Shown here piece after piece: positions 37,296 through 46,804 of a DNA stretch of 64,000 bases. Where the stretch lies: the NCBI RefSeq assembly GCF_026965535.1, contig NZ_CP114039.1:5022001-5086000 (forward strand). The letters run 5' to 3'. Under the pieces are notes generated by a model, which was not told the origin of the DNA, did not search any database, and was given only the letters and a program-made list of their open reading frames with translations. The position numbers and the translations under genes are program-made. Origin of the DNA: Corallococcus sp. NCRR (lineage in GTDB: Bacteria; Myxococcota; Myxococcia; Myxococcales; Myxococcaceae). How positions within the stretch are numbered: the stretch's first letter is position 1; every line of letters starts with the position of its first letter.

Positions 37296-38489
37296 ATGCC
37301 AATCGTGGTGCAGAAGTACGGCGGCTCATCGGTCGCTGACGCGGAGAAGCTCGGCAAGGTCGCGCGGCGCGTGAAGCAGAAGCGGGACGCGGGCTATCAG
37401 GTGGTCGTCGTCGTGAGCGCCATGGGCGACACCACGGATGACCTGCTGTCGCTGGCCAAGAGCGTGTCCCAGGACCCGCCCCGGCGTGAGCTGGACATGC
37501 TCCTCACCTGCGGCGAGCGCATCTCCATGGCGCTGTTGTCCATGGCGCTCCAGGAGCAGGGCGTTCCGGCCATCAGCTTCACCGGCAGCCAGAGCGGCAT
37601 CATCACCAACGACGCGCACGCCCAGGCGCGCATCGTGGAGGTGCGGCCCTACCGCATCCAGGACGAGCTGGCGCACGGCAAGGTCGTCATCGTCGCGGGT
37701 TACCAGGGCGTCTCCTACAAGAAGGAGGTCACGACGCTGGGGCGCGGCGGTTCCGACACCACCGCGGTCGCGCTGGCGGCGGCGCTGGATGCGGAAGCGT
37801 GTGAAATCTATTCGGACGTGGACGGCGTCTTCAGCGCGGATCCGCGCGTGGTGCCGGACGCGCGCAAGCTGGAGTCGCTGAGCTACGACGAGATGCAGGA
37901 GCTGGCGAGCGCGGGCGCCAAGGTGCTCAACGCGCAGGCCGTGGAGTGGGCCAAGGCGCGCGGCATCACCATCCTCGCGCGCACCGCGCACGGCCAGGGC
38001 ACCGGCACCAGCGTGCAGGAGCTCGCCGTGCCCACCGACAGCCGCGTCAAGGGCGTGACGGCGGACGCGGAGATGGCCGTGCTCGTCGCCCACGCCAGCG
38101 TGCCCCTCCAGGAGCTGCTCGAGTTCCTGGACGCGCGCGCCGTAAGGGGCCGCACGCTGGCCCATGACGGACTGCCGGGCGCGCCGGGGCGCACGTACCT
38201 GGCGGTGCCGCTCGCGGACATCCACGGCCCGGAGGCGCTCCAGCGCGAGCTGGCCACGCGCTTTGGCGCGGGCGTGGACTGGCAGGACGGCTGGGGCACG
38301 GTCACCTGTGTGGGCGTGGGCCTCAACGCGGACTGGGTGCCGCTGCGCAAGGCCCTCTCCGCCGCGGAAGCCCTGAACGCCCGGGTCCATGCGGTGAGCA
38401 CCTCGCCACTCCAGGTGACCCTGCTGGTGGACAAGGCGCATCTGAAGACCCTCACGGCCCGGTTGCACCGCGAACTGCTCGGTAGCTGA
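37296..38489 (+). CDS. lysC: Aspartate kinase
   Basis: 397 residues. Aspartokinase phosphorylates aspartate as the first step to lysine, threonine, methionine and diaminopimelate. Motifs: VQKYGGSSV at the N-terminus, [29 protein letters not shown] and [15 protein letters not shown]. The C-terminal 140 residues correspond to the ACT regulatory region but are divergent; feedback properties cannot be read. ATG 37296 gives the canonical [12 protein letters not shown] start, though no strong ribosome-binding site is seen; a GAGG lies 5 bases upstream. Confidence 0.95.
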   Translation: MPIVVQKYGGSSVADAEKLGKVARRVKQKRDAGYQVVVVVSAMGDTTDDLLSLAKSVSQDPPRRELDMLLTCGERISMALLSMALQEQGVPAISFTGSQSGIITNDAHAQARIVEVRPYRIQDELAHGKVVIVAGYQGVSYKKEVTTLGRGGSDTTAVALAAALDAEACEIYSDVDGVFSADPRVVPDARKLESLSYDEMQELASAGAKVLNAQAVEWAKARGITILARTAHGQGTGTSVQELAVPTDSRVKGVTADAEMAVLVAHASVPLQELLEFLDARAVRGRTLAHDGLPGAPGRTYLAVPLADIHGPEALQRELATRFGAGVDWQDGWGTVTCVGVGLNADWVPLRKALSAAEALNARVHAVSTSPLQVTLLVDKAHLKTLTARLHRELLGS

Positions 38490-38552
38490 CACGCTCCGCG
38501 CCCTCGCAACCTGCGTTGATCCGAGGATTTACGTGCTGTCCCTGGGGACGAC

Positions 38553-38569
38553 TCGACATCCGATGTCGA
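38553..38569. promoter_or_regulatory. Perfect 7-base inverted repeat upstream of a lipoprotein gene
   Basis: TCGACAT-CCG-ATGTCGA lies about 86 bases before the ATG at 38655 in the 165-base gap after lysC. It is AT-richer than the surroundings and looks like an operator half-site pair, but I do not recognise the regulator. Confidence 0.45.
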
Positions 38570-38654
38570 ACTTCCTTTCCCAATGGGGGCAGGGTGCTTC
38601 CCTCTGAGACGCCGATGCCTACCCTCTCCCCCTGGATACCTTGGAGGGTCGGGC

Positions 38655-41240
38655 ATGGCACACGGGCGGCGCTGGATGGGACTGGGGGTGGTGCTGGCGC
38701 TCCTGGTGACGGGGGCGTCGGGGTGCAAGGACTCCGGTCCGGCACCGGGCACGCCTCCTCCGGGTGACCGCCATGATGATCCGCCGCTGAGCAACGACGA
38801 CGCAGGCGTCATCGGTCCGGACGGCGGCATCGTCGTTCCCGAATATGACGCGGGCATTCCGGACGACGAGCCGGACGCGGGCACGCTGCCCGACGGTGGC
38901 AGCGCGCTGCCCGAGCGCGACCCGGACGCCGTCCACAAGGAGAACCAGAGGAAGGGCACCACGGGGTGGCGCATCGACAAGAACGCCAACAGCCGTGAAA
39001 TCGAAGGCTACCCCCTCAAGGCCACCCTGACGCAGGGCGAGTCGCTGCGCGTGGCGGTGTCCCTCTCCGAGGAGCGCAAGTTCAGCTGGTTCGTCTACCG
39101 CCTGGGCTACTACGGCGGCGTGGGCGCCCGCGAGGTCGCGCGCGGCGGCCCGGTGCAGGGCACGCGGCAGGCGGACTGTCCGGCGGATCCGGCGACGGGC
39201 GTCATCGCCTGTTCCTGGTCGCCCACGCTGGAGATCCCCATCGGCGAGAACTGGGTGCGCGGCGTGTACGTGGTGAAGCTCGTGCGCGACGACCGGCCCT
39301 CACGCTACGTGCCCTTCTTCGTGCGGGACGCCAATCCGCGCGCGGAGGTCGCGGTGCTCATGCCCACCGCCAACTGGGCGGCGTACAACACCTGGGGCGG
39401 CACCAGCCTCTACGATGATCAGAAGGGCGTGATGAAGGCGCACGGCGTCTCGCGCGCCTTCCAGTCCTCGTACGACCGGCCCTACTACCGGGGCCAGGGC
39501 TCCGGGCACCTGATGCTGGACGACCTGAGCCTGGTGACGTGGCTGGAGTCGCAGGACCTGGACGTGGGCTACTTCACCGACGAGGACATGGACGAAAGCT
39601 ACGACTTCCTGCGTGGCGCGAAGGTGCTCTTCATGTCCGGCCACGACGAGTACTGGTCCTCCAGGCAGCGCGACCACGCGGACCGCGCGCTGTCGGAAGG
39701 GCGCTCCATCATCAACCTGGGCGCGAACAACGCGTACTGGCAGGTGCGGATGGAGCCCTCCGCGGACGGCCGGCCGCGCCGCGTCGTCACCTGCTACAAG
39801 GGCGCGCCCGAGGATCCGTACAAGGACCAGCGCAGGACGGTGAAGTTCCGCGACCTGCCCGCGCCCCGTCCGGAGAACGCGCTGCTGGGCGTGCAGTTCG
39901 CCGCGCGCTGGCACCAGTGGCCCTTCCCGACCGTCATCACCAACCCGGACCACTGGGCCTTCACCGGCACGGGCCTGAAGGCCGGTGACACGCTGTGGAT
40001 GGCGAACGGCTACGAGGTAGATCAACTGGTGTCCAACGGCCGCCAGCCCTCCAACGTGGAGGTGCTCGCGGAGTCGCCCTCCCTGTCGCTCCAGGGTGGC
40101 TTCGGCTTCGCGCACATGGTGGTGCGCAAGCAGGGGGACGCGTACGTCTTCTCCGCGGGCGGCATCGACTTCGTGCAGAAGCTGGCCGGGGTGGCGGACC
40201 GCGTGGCGGATCCGCGCGCGGGCCGCATCGTGGCCAACGTGCTCTACAAGGCGCTGGGCCGGAAGCTGCCGGGCGACCTGGTGAAGTTCCAGCCTCCGGC
40301 CGCGGCCACGCCCACGGGGCCGTTCGCCGCGTCCGTGACGACGGTGGCGGGGCAGCCCGGCAAGCGCTGCCAGTCGGGCGCGAAGGTGGCGCCGGATGAG
40401 CTGGGCGCGCCGCTCGCGGTCGCCGTGCTGCCGGATGGCGGCTGGGCGGTGGCGGACGCGCTGGGCAACACGGTGAAGCGCGTGTCGCCGGACGGGAAGA
40501 TCCACACGGTGCTCACCGGCCTCTACGGCCCCATGGGCATCGCCGCGGACGCGCTGGGCAACATCTACGTGTCCGACACCGAGAACGCGCTCATCCGCCG
40601 CATCTCCCCGGAGGGCAAGGCGGAGGTCTTCGCGGGCACCACGTGGGGCTATCAGGATGGCCCGGCGCTGTCGGCGGCCTTCAACCAGCCGGCGGGCCTG
40701 TCCTTCACGCCGGACGGCACGGCGCTGCTGGTGGCGGACCTGAACAACAGCGTCATCCGCCGCATCGACATGGTGACGCCCGGCAACCCGGTGACGACGC
40801 TCCAGGGCGACTGGCTCTATCGTCCCTCCGCGGTGGTCCAGACGGCGGACGGCACCACCTACGTCGTGGAGAGCGGCATGGCGCGCGTGGTGCGGGTGCG
40901 CGACGGCGTCACCACCGTGGTGGCGGGCTCCACGCCCGGCTTCCGCGACGGTGATCCGAAGGAGGGCCAGATGCTGCCGTACCTGGGCCTGGCGCTGCTG
41001 CAGGACGGCTCGCTCGCCATCTCCGACCCCGGCAACTACCGCGTGCGCCGGCTGACCTTCAACGCGTCCGGCGAGCCGGAGAAGCTGACCACGCTGGCGG
41101 GCAGTGGCCGCTATGGCGCGGATGACGGCACGGGCAGGGAGGCCCAACTGGTGCTGCCCGCCGGGCTCGCGGTGGGGCTGGATGGCACCCTCTACGTGGC
41201 GGACGCGGGCAACTCGCTGGTGCGCGCCATCAAGCGCTGA
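38655..41240 (+). CDS. Lipoprotein with dimethylformamidase-like domain and NHL repeats
   Basis: 861 residues. A lipoprotein signal (LLVTGASGC, Cys24) leads into an Asp/Gly/Pro-rich linker (25-95). A domain of the N,N-dimethylformamidase large-subunit C-terminal type follows (about 100-545; GYYGGVGAREVARGG, PTANWAAYNTWGGTSLYDD, MSGHDEYWSSRQRDH, NLGANNAYWQVR). The C-terminal 300 residues carry NHL-type beta-propeller repeats (PMGIAADALGNIYVSDTENA, LAVGLDGTLYVADAGNS). GGAGG precedes ATG 38655. An extracellular or periplasmic location is expected. Whether it is an amidase is unknown; many family members are untested. Confidence 0.85.
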   Translation: MAHGRRWMGLGVVLALLVTGASGCKDSGPAPGTPPPGDRHDDPPLSNDDAGVIGPDGGIVVPEYDAGIPDDEPDAGTLPDGGSALPERDPDAVHKENQRKGTTGWRIDKNANSREIEGYPLKATLTQGESLRVAVSLSEERKFSWFVYRLGYYGGVGAREVARGGPVQGTRQADCPADPATGVIACSWSPTLEIPIGENWVRGVYVVKLVRDDRPSRYVPFFVRDANPRAEVAVLMPTANWAAYNTWGGTSLYDDQKGVMKAHGVSRAFQSSYDRPYYRGQGSGHLMLDDLSLVTWLESQDLDVGYFTDEDMDESYDFLRGAKVLFMSGHDEYWSSRQRDHADRALSEGRSIINLGANNAYWQVRMEPSADGRPRRVVTCYKGAPEDPYKDQRRTVKFRDLPAPRPENALLGVQFAARWHQWPFPTVITNPDHWAFTGTGLKAGDTLWMANGYEVDQLVSNGRQPSNVEVLAESPSLSLQGGFGFAHMVVRKQGDAYVFSAGGIDFVQKLAGVADRVADPRAGRIVANVLYKALGRKLPGDLVKFQPPAAATPTGPFAASVTTVAGQPGKRCQSGAKVAPDELGAPLAVAVLPDGGWAVADALGNTVKRVSPDGKIHTVLTGLYGPMGIAADALGNIYVSDTENALIRRISPEGKAEVFAGTTWGYQDGPALSAAFNQPAGLSFTPDGTALLVADLNNSVIRRIDMVTPGNPVTTLQGDWLYRPSAVVQTADGTTYVVESGMARVVRVRDGVTTVVAGSTPGFRDGDPKEGQMLPYLGLALLQDGSLAISDPGNYRVRRLTFNASGEPEKLTTLAGSGRYGADDGTGREAQLVLPAGLAVGLDGTLYVADAGNSLVRAIKR

Positions 41241-42182
41241 CTACCGGCCCGGGTTGCGCATGCCACCCATGGGCGGCGGCGCGTCCATCTCCTGCCGCGT
41301 GCGCCGCCGGTCCGGGGTGTCGCGCGGCAGCTCCACGAAGGTGCACATTTCGCAGAGGCGGCTGTAGATGCGCTCGCCCACGCGCTCGCGCAGCAGCTCC
41401 GCGTCCTTCATGGCGGAGCGGGCGTCGTCGGTGGTGCGGTAGCCCGAAGGCGCGCTGCTCCGCGCGCCCTTGCGCTCCGGCTCCAGCGAGTAGTTCGTGG
41501 CGAAGAGCGTCGTGCGCCCCGCGTTGTAGCGCCGGGCGATGAGCTCATCGAGCGTCTCCATCTCGAAGGGACTTCCGCGCCCCTTGCCCAGCTCGTCGAT
41601 GGCGAGGACCTCCACCTCCGACAGCGGCCCGATGATCTCCCCGCCGCTCTTGCCGTCCTGGAAGCCGCGCCGGATGGTCGCGTAGAGGAGGGAGATTTCG
41701 ACGTAGCGGGACTTCACGCCCATCTCCAGCACCAGGTGCCCGAGCGTCGCGGCCATGAGGTGCGTCTTGCCCGTGCCGACAGGCCCGCTCAGCACGAAGC
41801 CCTTGTTCGTCGCGCCCTTCACGTACTGATTGGCGAAGTGCATGGCCACGCCGCGGCCGCGGTCCTGCGCCTCGTTGAAGGGCCGGTAGTTGTCGAAAGA
41901 CGCGTGCGCCATGACGCCCGGCATCTGCACGTCGTTGTAGAGCGCCACCCGCGTGCGCCGGAGCGTGCACACGCACGGCTCCAGGACCTCATACGTCCGG
42001 GGGCCCACCTTCGCGCTGAAGGTGCCTTCCTTCTCCACCAGCCTGTGCCCGCGTCCACCGCACATCGGGCAGTCCACGGAGCACGTACACACCCGCGCGG
42101 TCGCGAGCTCGCCGCGCCGCTCGATGAGGTACGTCCGCCCGCCGCACAGCCCACACGCCTCGCCGTTCGCCTTGGCAGCCAT
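41241..42182 (-). CDS. DnaC-like helicase-loader ATPase with Cys-rich N-terminus
   Basis: 313 residues. The C-terminal part is a DnaC/IstB-type AAA+ ATPase: Walker A GPVGTGKT at 133-140, Walker B VEVLAIDELG near 195, and sensor-like TTLFATNYS. Such proteins load the DnaB helicase. The N-terminus has eight cysteines in CGLC (10-13), CTC (32-34), CPMC (38-41) and CVC (70-72), suggesting two zinc sites, an unusual addition. ATG 42182 gives MAAKANGEACG. A LexA-box-like palindrome lies 42 bases upstream. The unknown gene at 42263-42916 is immediately upstream on the same strand. Confidence 0.85.
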   Translation of the reverse strand: MAAKANGEACGLCGGRTYLIERRGELATARVCTCSVDCPMCGGRGHRLVEKEGTFSAKVGPRTYEVLEPCVCTLRRTRVALYNDVQMPGVMAHASFDNYRPFNEAQDRGRGVAMHFANQYVKGATNKGFVLSGPVGTGKTHLMAATLGHLVLEMGVKSRYVEISLLYATIRRGFQDGKSGGEIIGPLSEVEVLAIDELGKGRGSPFEMETLDELIARRYNAGRTTLFATNYSLEPERKGARSSAPSGYRTTDDARSAMKDAELLRERVGERIYSRLCEMCTFVELPRDTPDRRRTRQEMDAPPPMGGMRNPGR

Positions 42183-42223
42183 CGCGCCCAGCCATAACAC
42201 CGTCCCCCCCGGGCGTCAGCCTG

Positions 42224-42240
42224 CTGAACTTTCGTTCAGG
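42224..42240. promoter_or_regulatory. Candidate LexA (SOS) box
   Basis: CTGAACTTTCGTTCAGG contains the perfect palindrome CTGAAC-TTTC-GTTCAG. From memory, the SOS motif reported for Myxococcus xanthus lexA is CTRHAMRYBYGTTCAGS; this site matches 16 of 17 positions. It lies between the two minus-strand genes, 42 bases before the DnaC-like ATG. A small GGGG-TTGT-CCCC-TTTT hairpin (minus strand, 42262-42247) precedes it and could separate the two genes. Confidence 0.55.
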
Positions 42241-42262
42241 CGCGCTAAAAGGGGACAACCCC

Positions 42263-42916
42263 TCAGGTTTCCTTCATGGCCAGCCGCCGTCTGACGGCCG
42301 CCTGGAGCCGGAAGCGCCGGGCCACCCGCCGCGCGCGGACCGTCATCAGCTGTTGTTCACCGGTGCGCGCATCCCGCCACACCGTGCGTCGCTCCGCGAA
42401 GGGCAGGGCGCGCAGGAGCGCCAGCAGCGCCCAGGCCTCCTGCTGATCCATGGCCGCGGGCTCGCGCGGCACGCACGCGAGCACCGTGTCCAGCAGCCGG
42501 TGCACCCGCGGCGCCAGCGTGGCCTCACGCTCCGTCAGCGCCCGCAGCGCCGCGCACAGCCGCGCGTGCCGCACCTCCTCCCACGAACGGGCAGGGCGCT
42601 TCTTCGAGGAGGCCACGGGCGCCTCTTCTCCCTGGCCCGCGGTCAGGTCCCGGTACTTGCGGATCTCCGTCTCCACCTGGCGCCGGCACGCCCTGAGCGA
42701 ACGCAGCACCGGCTCTCCGGGCCGCGCGTCCCACAGCGCCTTCTCCGCCGAACGCGAGATGCCACGCGCCACGACCTCGAAGGGCACGCCCTCCCGCGCC
42801 CACGCGGTGACGAGCTCCGTGTCCAGCGCGGACAACATCAGGCCCGCGCCGCGCACCGCGAGGAAGTAGTCCTGCACCAACTCCTCGAAGCTGGCGCTCT
42901 CCGGCAGAAGACTCAT
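42263..42916 (-). CDS. Unrecognised helical protein next to the DnaC-like gene
   Basis: 217 residues, almost all predicted helical. It begins MSLLPESASFEELVQDYFLAV and includes GLMLSALDTELVTAWAREGVPFEVVARGISRSAE, which reads like a winged-helix or DnaD-like segment, then a Lys/Arg-rich half (VRARRVARRFRLQAAVRRRL) suited to nucleic-acid binding. I cannot name the family. Its position directly before a DnaC-like loader suggests a replication-related partner. ATG 42916 was chosen; the open frame upstream has no matching sequence. Confidence 0.75.
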   Translation of the reverse strand: MSLLPESASFEELVQDYFLAVRGAGLMLSALDTELVTAWAREGVPFEVVARGISRSAEKALWDARPGEPVLRSLRACRRQVETEIRKYRDLTAGQGEEAPVASSKKRPARSWEEVRHARLCAALRALTEREATLAPRVHRLLDTVLACVPREPAAMDQQEAWALLALLRALPFAERRTVWRDARTGEQQLMTVRARRVARRFRLQAAVRRRLAMKET

Positions 42917-43087
42917 GATCCGACAACCACTCCAGGCAGGGCGGCCAGACGAACAGCCGCCAGCCTCCCATACCTGTTGGGGCCTGCCGTGCAACCTTCC
43001 TGTCGCTGTCTGGAAGGGTGTTGGCGCACAACGAAATTGAAGTTTTCCCGCCTGCTATCCGACGGACCGGACGTCCCGTCGTCTGAG

Positions 43088-43117
43088 TTGACCCGCCTTG
43101 CGCAAACCGCGCATAGT
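43088..43117 (+). promoter_or_regulatory. Probable promoter of the glt cluster
   Basis: TTGACC (43088-43093), an 18-base spacer, then CATAGT (43112-43117), in the 294-base gap before gltD. Transcription would start near 43124, leaving a leader of about 87 bases. The rest of the gap shows no gene. Confidence 0.5.
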
Positions 43118-43210
43118 ACGGGTCCCCTCATGGAAATTCCCGAAGATTCCCGGACACTTGCCAAGCAAGCAGGCATCCAGGGACGCCGGTTCCCCGCTCC
43201 TAGGAAGACC

Positions 43211-46200
43211 ATGCGCCGCTCGCTACTCGTTTGCCTCGTTCTCCTGACTTCCATGGCTTCGGCCCAGGAGAAGAAAGCACTGCGCGACGCTGACCTGGGC
43301 AAGAAGTCCACCACCACCGTGGACAAGTCCCTCGCCGGCGACATCACGCGCCCGAAGGAAGCCCAGCAGGCCGCTCCCGCGCTTCAATATGATCAGTTCC
43401 GCCTGGGCGTGGAAGTGCAGGTCGCTTCCAAGCGCCGCGAACAGATCGAATCGCTGAGGAAGATCATCTCGCTGTCTCCTGATCAGAAGGAGGCCCCCAG
43501 CCTGCTGTTCCGCCTGGGTGAGCTCTACTGGGAGGAGTCGAAGTTCTTCTTCTTCGAAGCCAACCGGAAGGACGACGAGCTCATCGTCGCCATGAACCGC
43601 AACGACGCCGCGGGCCAGCAGAAGGCCAAGGCGGAGAAGGCGGAGTTGATGGCGAAGGTGAAGGAGAACGGCAAGTACGCCGTCGAGCAGTACACGAAGA
43701 TCGTCCAGGAGTACCCGAAGTTCGAGCGCACGGACGAGGTGCTCTTCTTCCTCGGCCAGTACCTGATGGAGGACGGGCAGGACAAGAAGGCGCTCGTCGC
43801 GTTCAAGCGCCTGATTGAGAAGTACCCGCAGTCCAAGTACATCCCGGACGCGTACTTCGCCTTCGGCGAGTACTACTTCAACAACTCCAAGGGCAAGCGC
43901 CCGGAGCTGGAGAAGGCGCTCGCCGCGTACAAGAAGGCCGCCGAGTACCCGGAGAACCAGGTCTACGCCTTCGCCCTCTACAAGCAGGGCTGGTGCTACT
44001 TCAACATGGGCGAGTACGAGTCCGCGAAGGACAAGTACAAGACCGTGGTCCTCTACGGTGAGCTGGCCGGCGCCGGCGCCGTGGAGAAGGACGGCAAGGC
44101 CAAGGCGAAGGGCTCGCTGGTGCGTGAAGCGCGCAACGACTACGTGCGCGCCTACGCCCGCGAGGGTGACGTCACGCAGGCCCGCGCGGACTTCGGCAAG
44201 GTCGCCACCAATCCGGAAGACCGCTTCGCGATGATGAAGCAGCTCGCGAACCTGTACTACGGCGACGGCAAGGACCGCGAAGCGGCCATCACCTTCAACG
44301 CGCTGATCAAGGAGAAGCCGCTGTCTCCGGAGGCCCCTGGCTTCCAGGGCAAGATCGTCGACTGCATCCTGCGCATGGGCAACAAGGAGCGCACCGTGGC
44401 CCAGGTGCGCCGGCTCGTGAAGATCATGAAGGACGTGGAGTCCTCCGGCGTCATCAAGGACGACAAGGACAAGAAGGCGCTCGCGGAGGCGAAGGAGCTG
44501 TCCGAGCGCACGCTCTCCAACCTCGCCGTCACCTGGCACAACGAGGGCAAGAAGACGCGCAGCGAGGAGACCTTCAAGTACGCGGACGCCGTGTACAGCG
44601 ACTACCTCACGCTCTTCCCGGAGAACCCCAAGGCGTACGACCTGCGCTTCTTCTGGGCGGAGCTCCTCAACGACAACCTCCAGAACTTCGAGAAGGCCGC
44701 CGCCAACTACACGCTCGTCGTCCTCCAGGACGCGAAGGTGCTGGAGGCCAAGGACGACAAGGGCAAGCCCAAGCCGGGCAAGCCGGGCAAGTGGCTGACC
44801 AACGCCTCCTACAACGCCGTGCTCGCCTATGACGAAGTCGTCAAGGCGGCCGAGGCGCGCGGCGAGGCCAAGTCCGAGTCCGCCGGCACGGACATCCAGA
44901 AGAAGATCGCCATCCCCACGCTGAAGAAGTCGCTGCTGGACGCGTGCGAGCGCTACCTCAAGTACGTCCCCAAGGGCGACAAGCGCGTGGAGATCGCCTT
45001 CAAGGCGGCGAACATCTACTACCGCCACAACCACTTCGACGAAGCCGTGCTGCGCTTCTCTGAGATCGCGCTCGGCTACCCCGAGTACAAGTTCGAGGAC
45101 GGGCAGCGCGCGGCCGAGATCGCCGCCAACCTCATCCTCGACTCGTACAACCTGCTGGGCGACTTCGCGAAGGTCAACGAGTGGGCCCGCCGCTTCTACG
45201 CCAACGACAAGCTGGCCACCGGCAAGTTCCGCGACGACCTGGCGAAGCTGATTGAACAGTCGTCGTTCAAGCTGGTCAGCCAGCTGGAGGAGAAGAAGGA
45301 GTTCTCCAAGGCGGCCGAGGCGTACCTGAACTTCGTCCACGACTTCCCGCAGACGGAGATCGCGGACCTGGCGCTCTACAACGCGTCCGTCGACTACTAC
45401 AAGGCGAAGAGCCTGGATAAGGCCATCGAGGTCCGCAAGCGCCTGTTCGCGGAGTACCCCCGGTCCAAGTACGTGCCGGACTCCATCTACGCGAACGCGG
45501 AGGCGCTGGAGGCCATCGGCGACTTCGAGGAGGCCGCGGGCACCTACGAACTCTACGTGCGCGGCTACGAGCGCAACCTGAACGAGAAGGGCGGCGCTCC
45601 GGCGGCGAAGGCCAGGGCGAAGAGCAAGGCCCGGGGCAAGTCGAGGCAGGCCTCCAACGACGACGCGCCCGCGAAGCCCGCGGTGGTGCAGAAGTGGGAC
45701 GAGTCCAAGGCGCAGATCGCCCTGTTCAACGCGGCCACCTACCGCGAGGGCCTGGGCCAGCTGAAGGCCGCGCTCAAGAACCGCGAGCACTACATCGAGC
45801 TGTGGCCCAAGTCGAAGGACGCGGAGGCCGCGTTCCTGTCCGTCGTGGACCTGTACGTGAAGCAGGGCGCGTACATGAAGGCCATCAAGCTGCTGGAGGA
45901 GTACGAGCGCGACAACATGCGCTCCCAGAGCAAGTTCCTCATGGCCGAGGGCCGCATCGTCGACATCTACACGAAGATGCGGAAGGCGAACGACGTGCGC
46001 CGCATGAACAAGCGCATCTTCGAGTACTTCGACCAGTTGCCCCGCCGTCAGCAGACCGCGCTGGAGAAGCCGGCGCTCGCCGCCGCCGCGCAGGCGAACC
46101 TGCTGGCCATCGAGCCGGACTGGAACGAGTTCAAGCGCCTGAAGCTGTACTGGGGCGTGCCGCCGTCGCCGGAGCGCTTCAAGGGCTCGCTGGCCGACAA

Positions 46201-46804
46201 GGGCCGCGCGCTGGAGGTGGTGCAGAAGAAGTACGTGCAGACCGTGGCCCTGGGCGCCCCGGAGCCCGCCATCTGCGCGCTGCAGCGCATTGGCCTCGCG
46301 TATGACCACATGGCGGAGCTCGTCGTGAACGCGCCCATGCCGCGCGGCCTGGACGAGGAGTCGCAGCAGGCCCTGCGCGACGAGTTCGCCAACCAGGCCC
46401 AGCCGCTCAAGGACAAGGCCACGGAGGCCTTCTCCGGCGCGGTGGCCAAGAGCCGTGAGCTGGGCGTGTTCAACGACTGCGCCGCGGCGAGCCTGAAGAT
46501 CCTCCGCACCACCTACGCCCCGGACCGCTACCCGGAGGTGCTGGAGGAGAAGCTCGCGCTGAAGAACAAGGAGCTGGTGCTGGGCGGCGACCTGTTGGCC
46601 GCCGTGCAGGACATCCCGCCTCCGGTCACCAAGGTGGAACCGGAGAAGCAGGCCAAGAGCGAGGCGCTCAACGAGGACCTGTCCGCGCTGACGAACGCGC
46701 TCCGCCAGCAGACCGAGTCCGAGGTCGCCAAGCCCGCCGCCGCGTCCAAGGACGGCGCCCCCAAGAAGACCGTTGATGATCAGGAGCCGGAGGACTTCCT
46801 CTAA
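43211..46804 (+). CDS. gltD: Gliding motility TPR protein GltD/AgmU
   Basis: 1,197 residues with a signal peptide (MRRSLLVCLVLLTSMASAQEK) and TPR or Tol-Pal-YbgF-like repeats through most of the length (YAVEQYTKIVQEYPKFERTDEVLFFL, ALVAFKRLIEKYPQSKYIPDAY, and more). A Lys/Ala/Arg linker sits near 800-820. Size, repeats, export signal and position before an AglT-type lipoprotein gene match GltD (AgmU) of Myxococcus xanthus, a periplasmic part of the Agl-Glt focal-adhesion machine. AGGAAG precedes ATG 43211. Its TAA overlaps the ATG of gltE by one base. Confidence 0.88.
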   Translation: MRRSLLVCLVLLTSMASAQEKKALRDADLGKKSTTTVDKSLAGDITRPKEAQQAAPALQYDQFRLGVEVQVASKRREQIESLRKIISLSPDQKEAPSLLFRLGELYWEESKFFFFEANRKDDELIVAMNRNDAAGQQKAKAEKAELMAKVKENGKYAVEQYTKIVQEYPKFERTDEVLFFLGQYLMEDGQDKKALVAFKRLIEKYPQSKYIPDAYFAFGEYYFNNSKGKRPELEKALAAYKKAAEYPENQVYAFALYKQGWCYFNMGEYESAKDKYKTVVLYGELAGAGAVEKDGKAKAKGSLVREARNDYVRAYAREGDVTQARADFGKVATNPEDRFAMMKQLANLYYGDGKDREAAITFNALIKEKPLSPEAPGFQGKIVDCILRMGNKERTVAQVRRLVKIMKDVESSGVIKDDKDKKALAEAKELSERTLSNLAVTWHNEGKKTRSEETFKYADAVYSDYLTLFPENPKAYDLRFFWAELLNDNLQNFEKAAANYTLVVLQDAKVLEAKDDKGKPKPGKPGKWLTNASYNAVLAYDEVVKAAEARGEAKSESAGTDIQKKIAIPTLKKSLLDACERYLKYVPKGDKRVEIAFKAANIYYRHNHFDEAVLRFSEIALGYPEYKFEDGQRAAEIAANLILDSYNLLGDFAKVNEWARRFYANDKLATGKFRDDLAKLIEQSSFKLVSQLEEKKEFSKAAEAYLNFVHDFPQTEIADLALYNASVDYYKAKSLDKAIEVRKRLFAEYPRSKYVPDSIYANAEALEAIGDFEEAAGTYELYVRGYERNLNEKGGAPAAKARAKSKARGKSRQASNDDAPAKPAVVQKWDESKAQIALFNAATYREGLGQLKAALKNREHYIELWPKSKDAEAAFLSVVDLYVKQGAYMKAIKLLEEYERDNMRSQSKFLMAEGRIVDIYTKMRKANDVRRMNKRIFEYFDQLPRRQQTALEKPALAAAAQANLLAIEPDWNEFKRLKLYWGVPPSPERFKGSLADKGRALEVVQKKYVQTVALGAPEPAICALQRIGLAYDHMAELVVNAPMPRGLDEESQQALRDEFANQAQPLKDKATEAFSGAVAKSRELGVFNDCAAASLKILRTTYAPDRYPEVLEEKLALKNKELVLGGDLLAAVQDIPPPVTKVEPEKQAKSEALNEDLSALTNALRQQTESEVAKPAAASKDGAPKKTVDDQEPEDFL

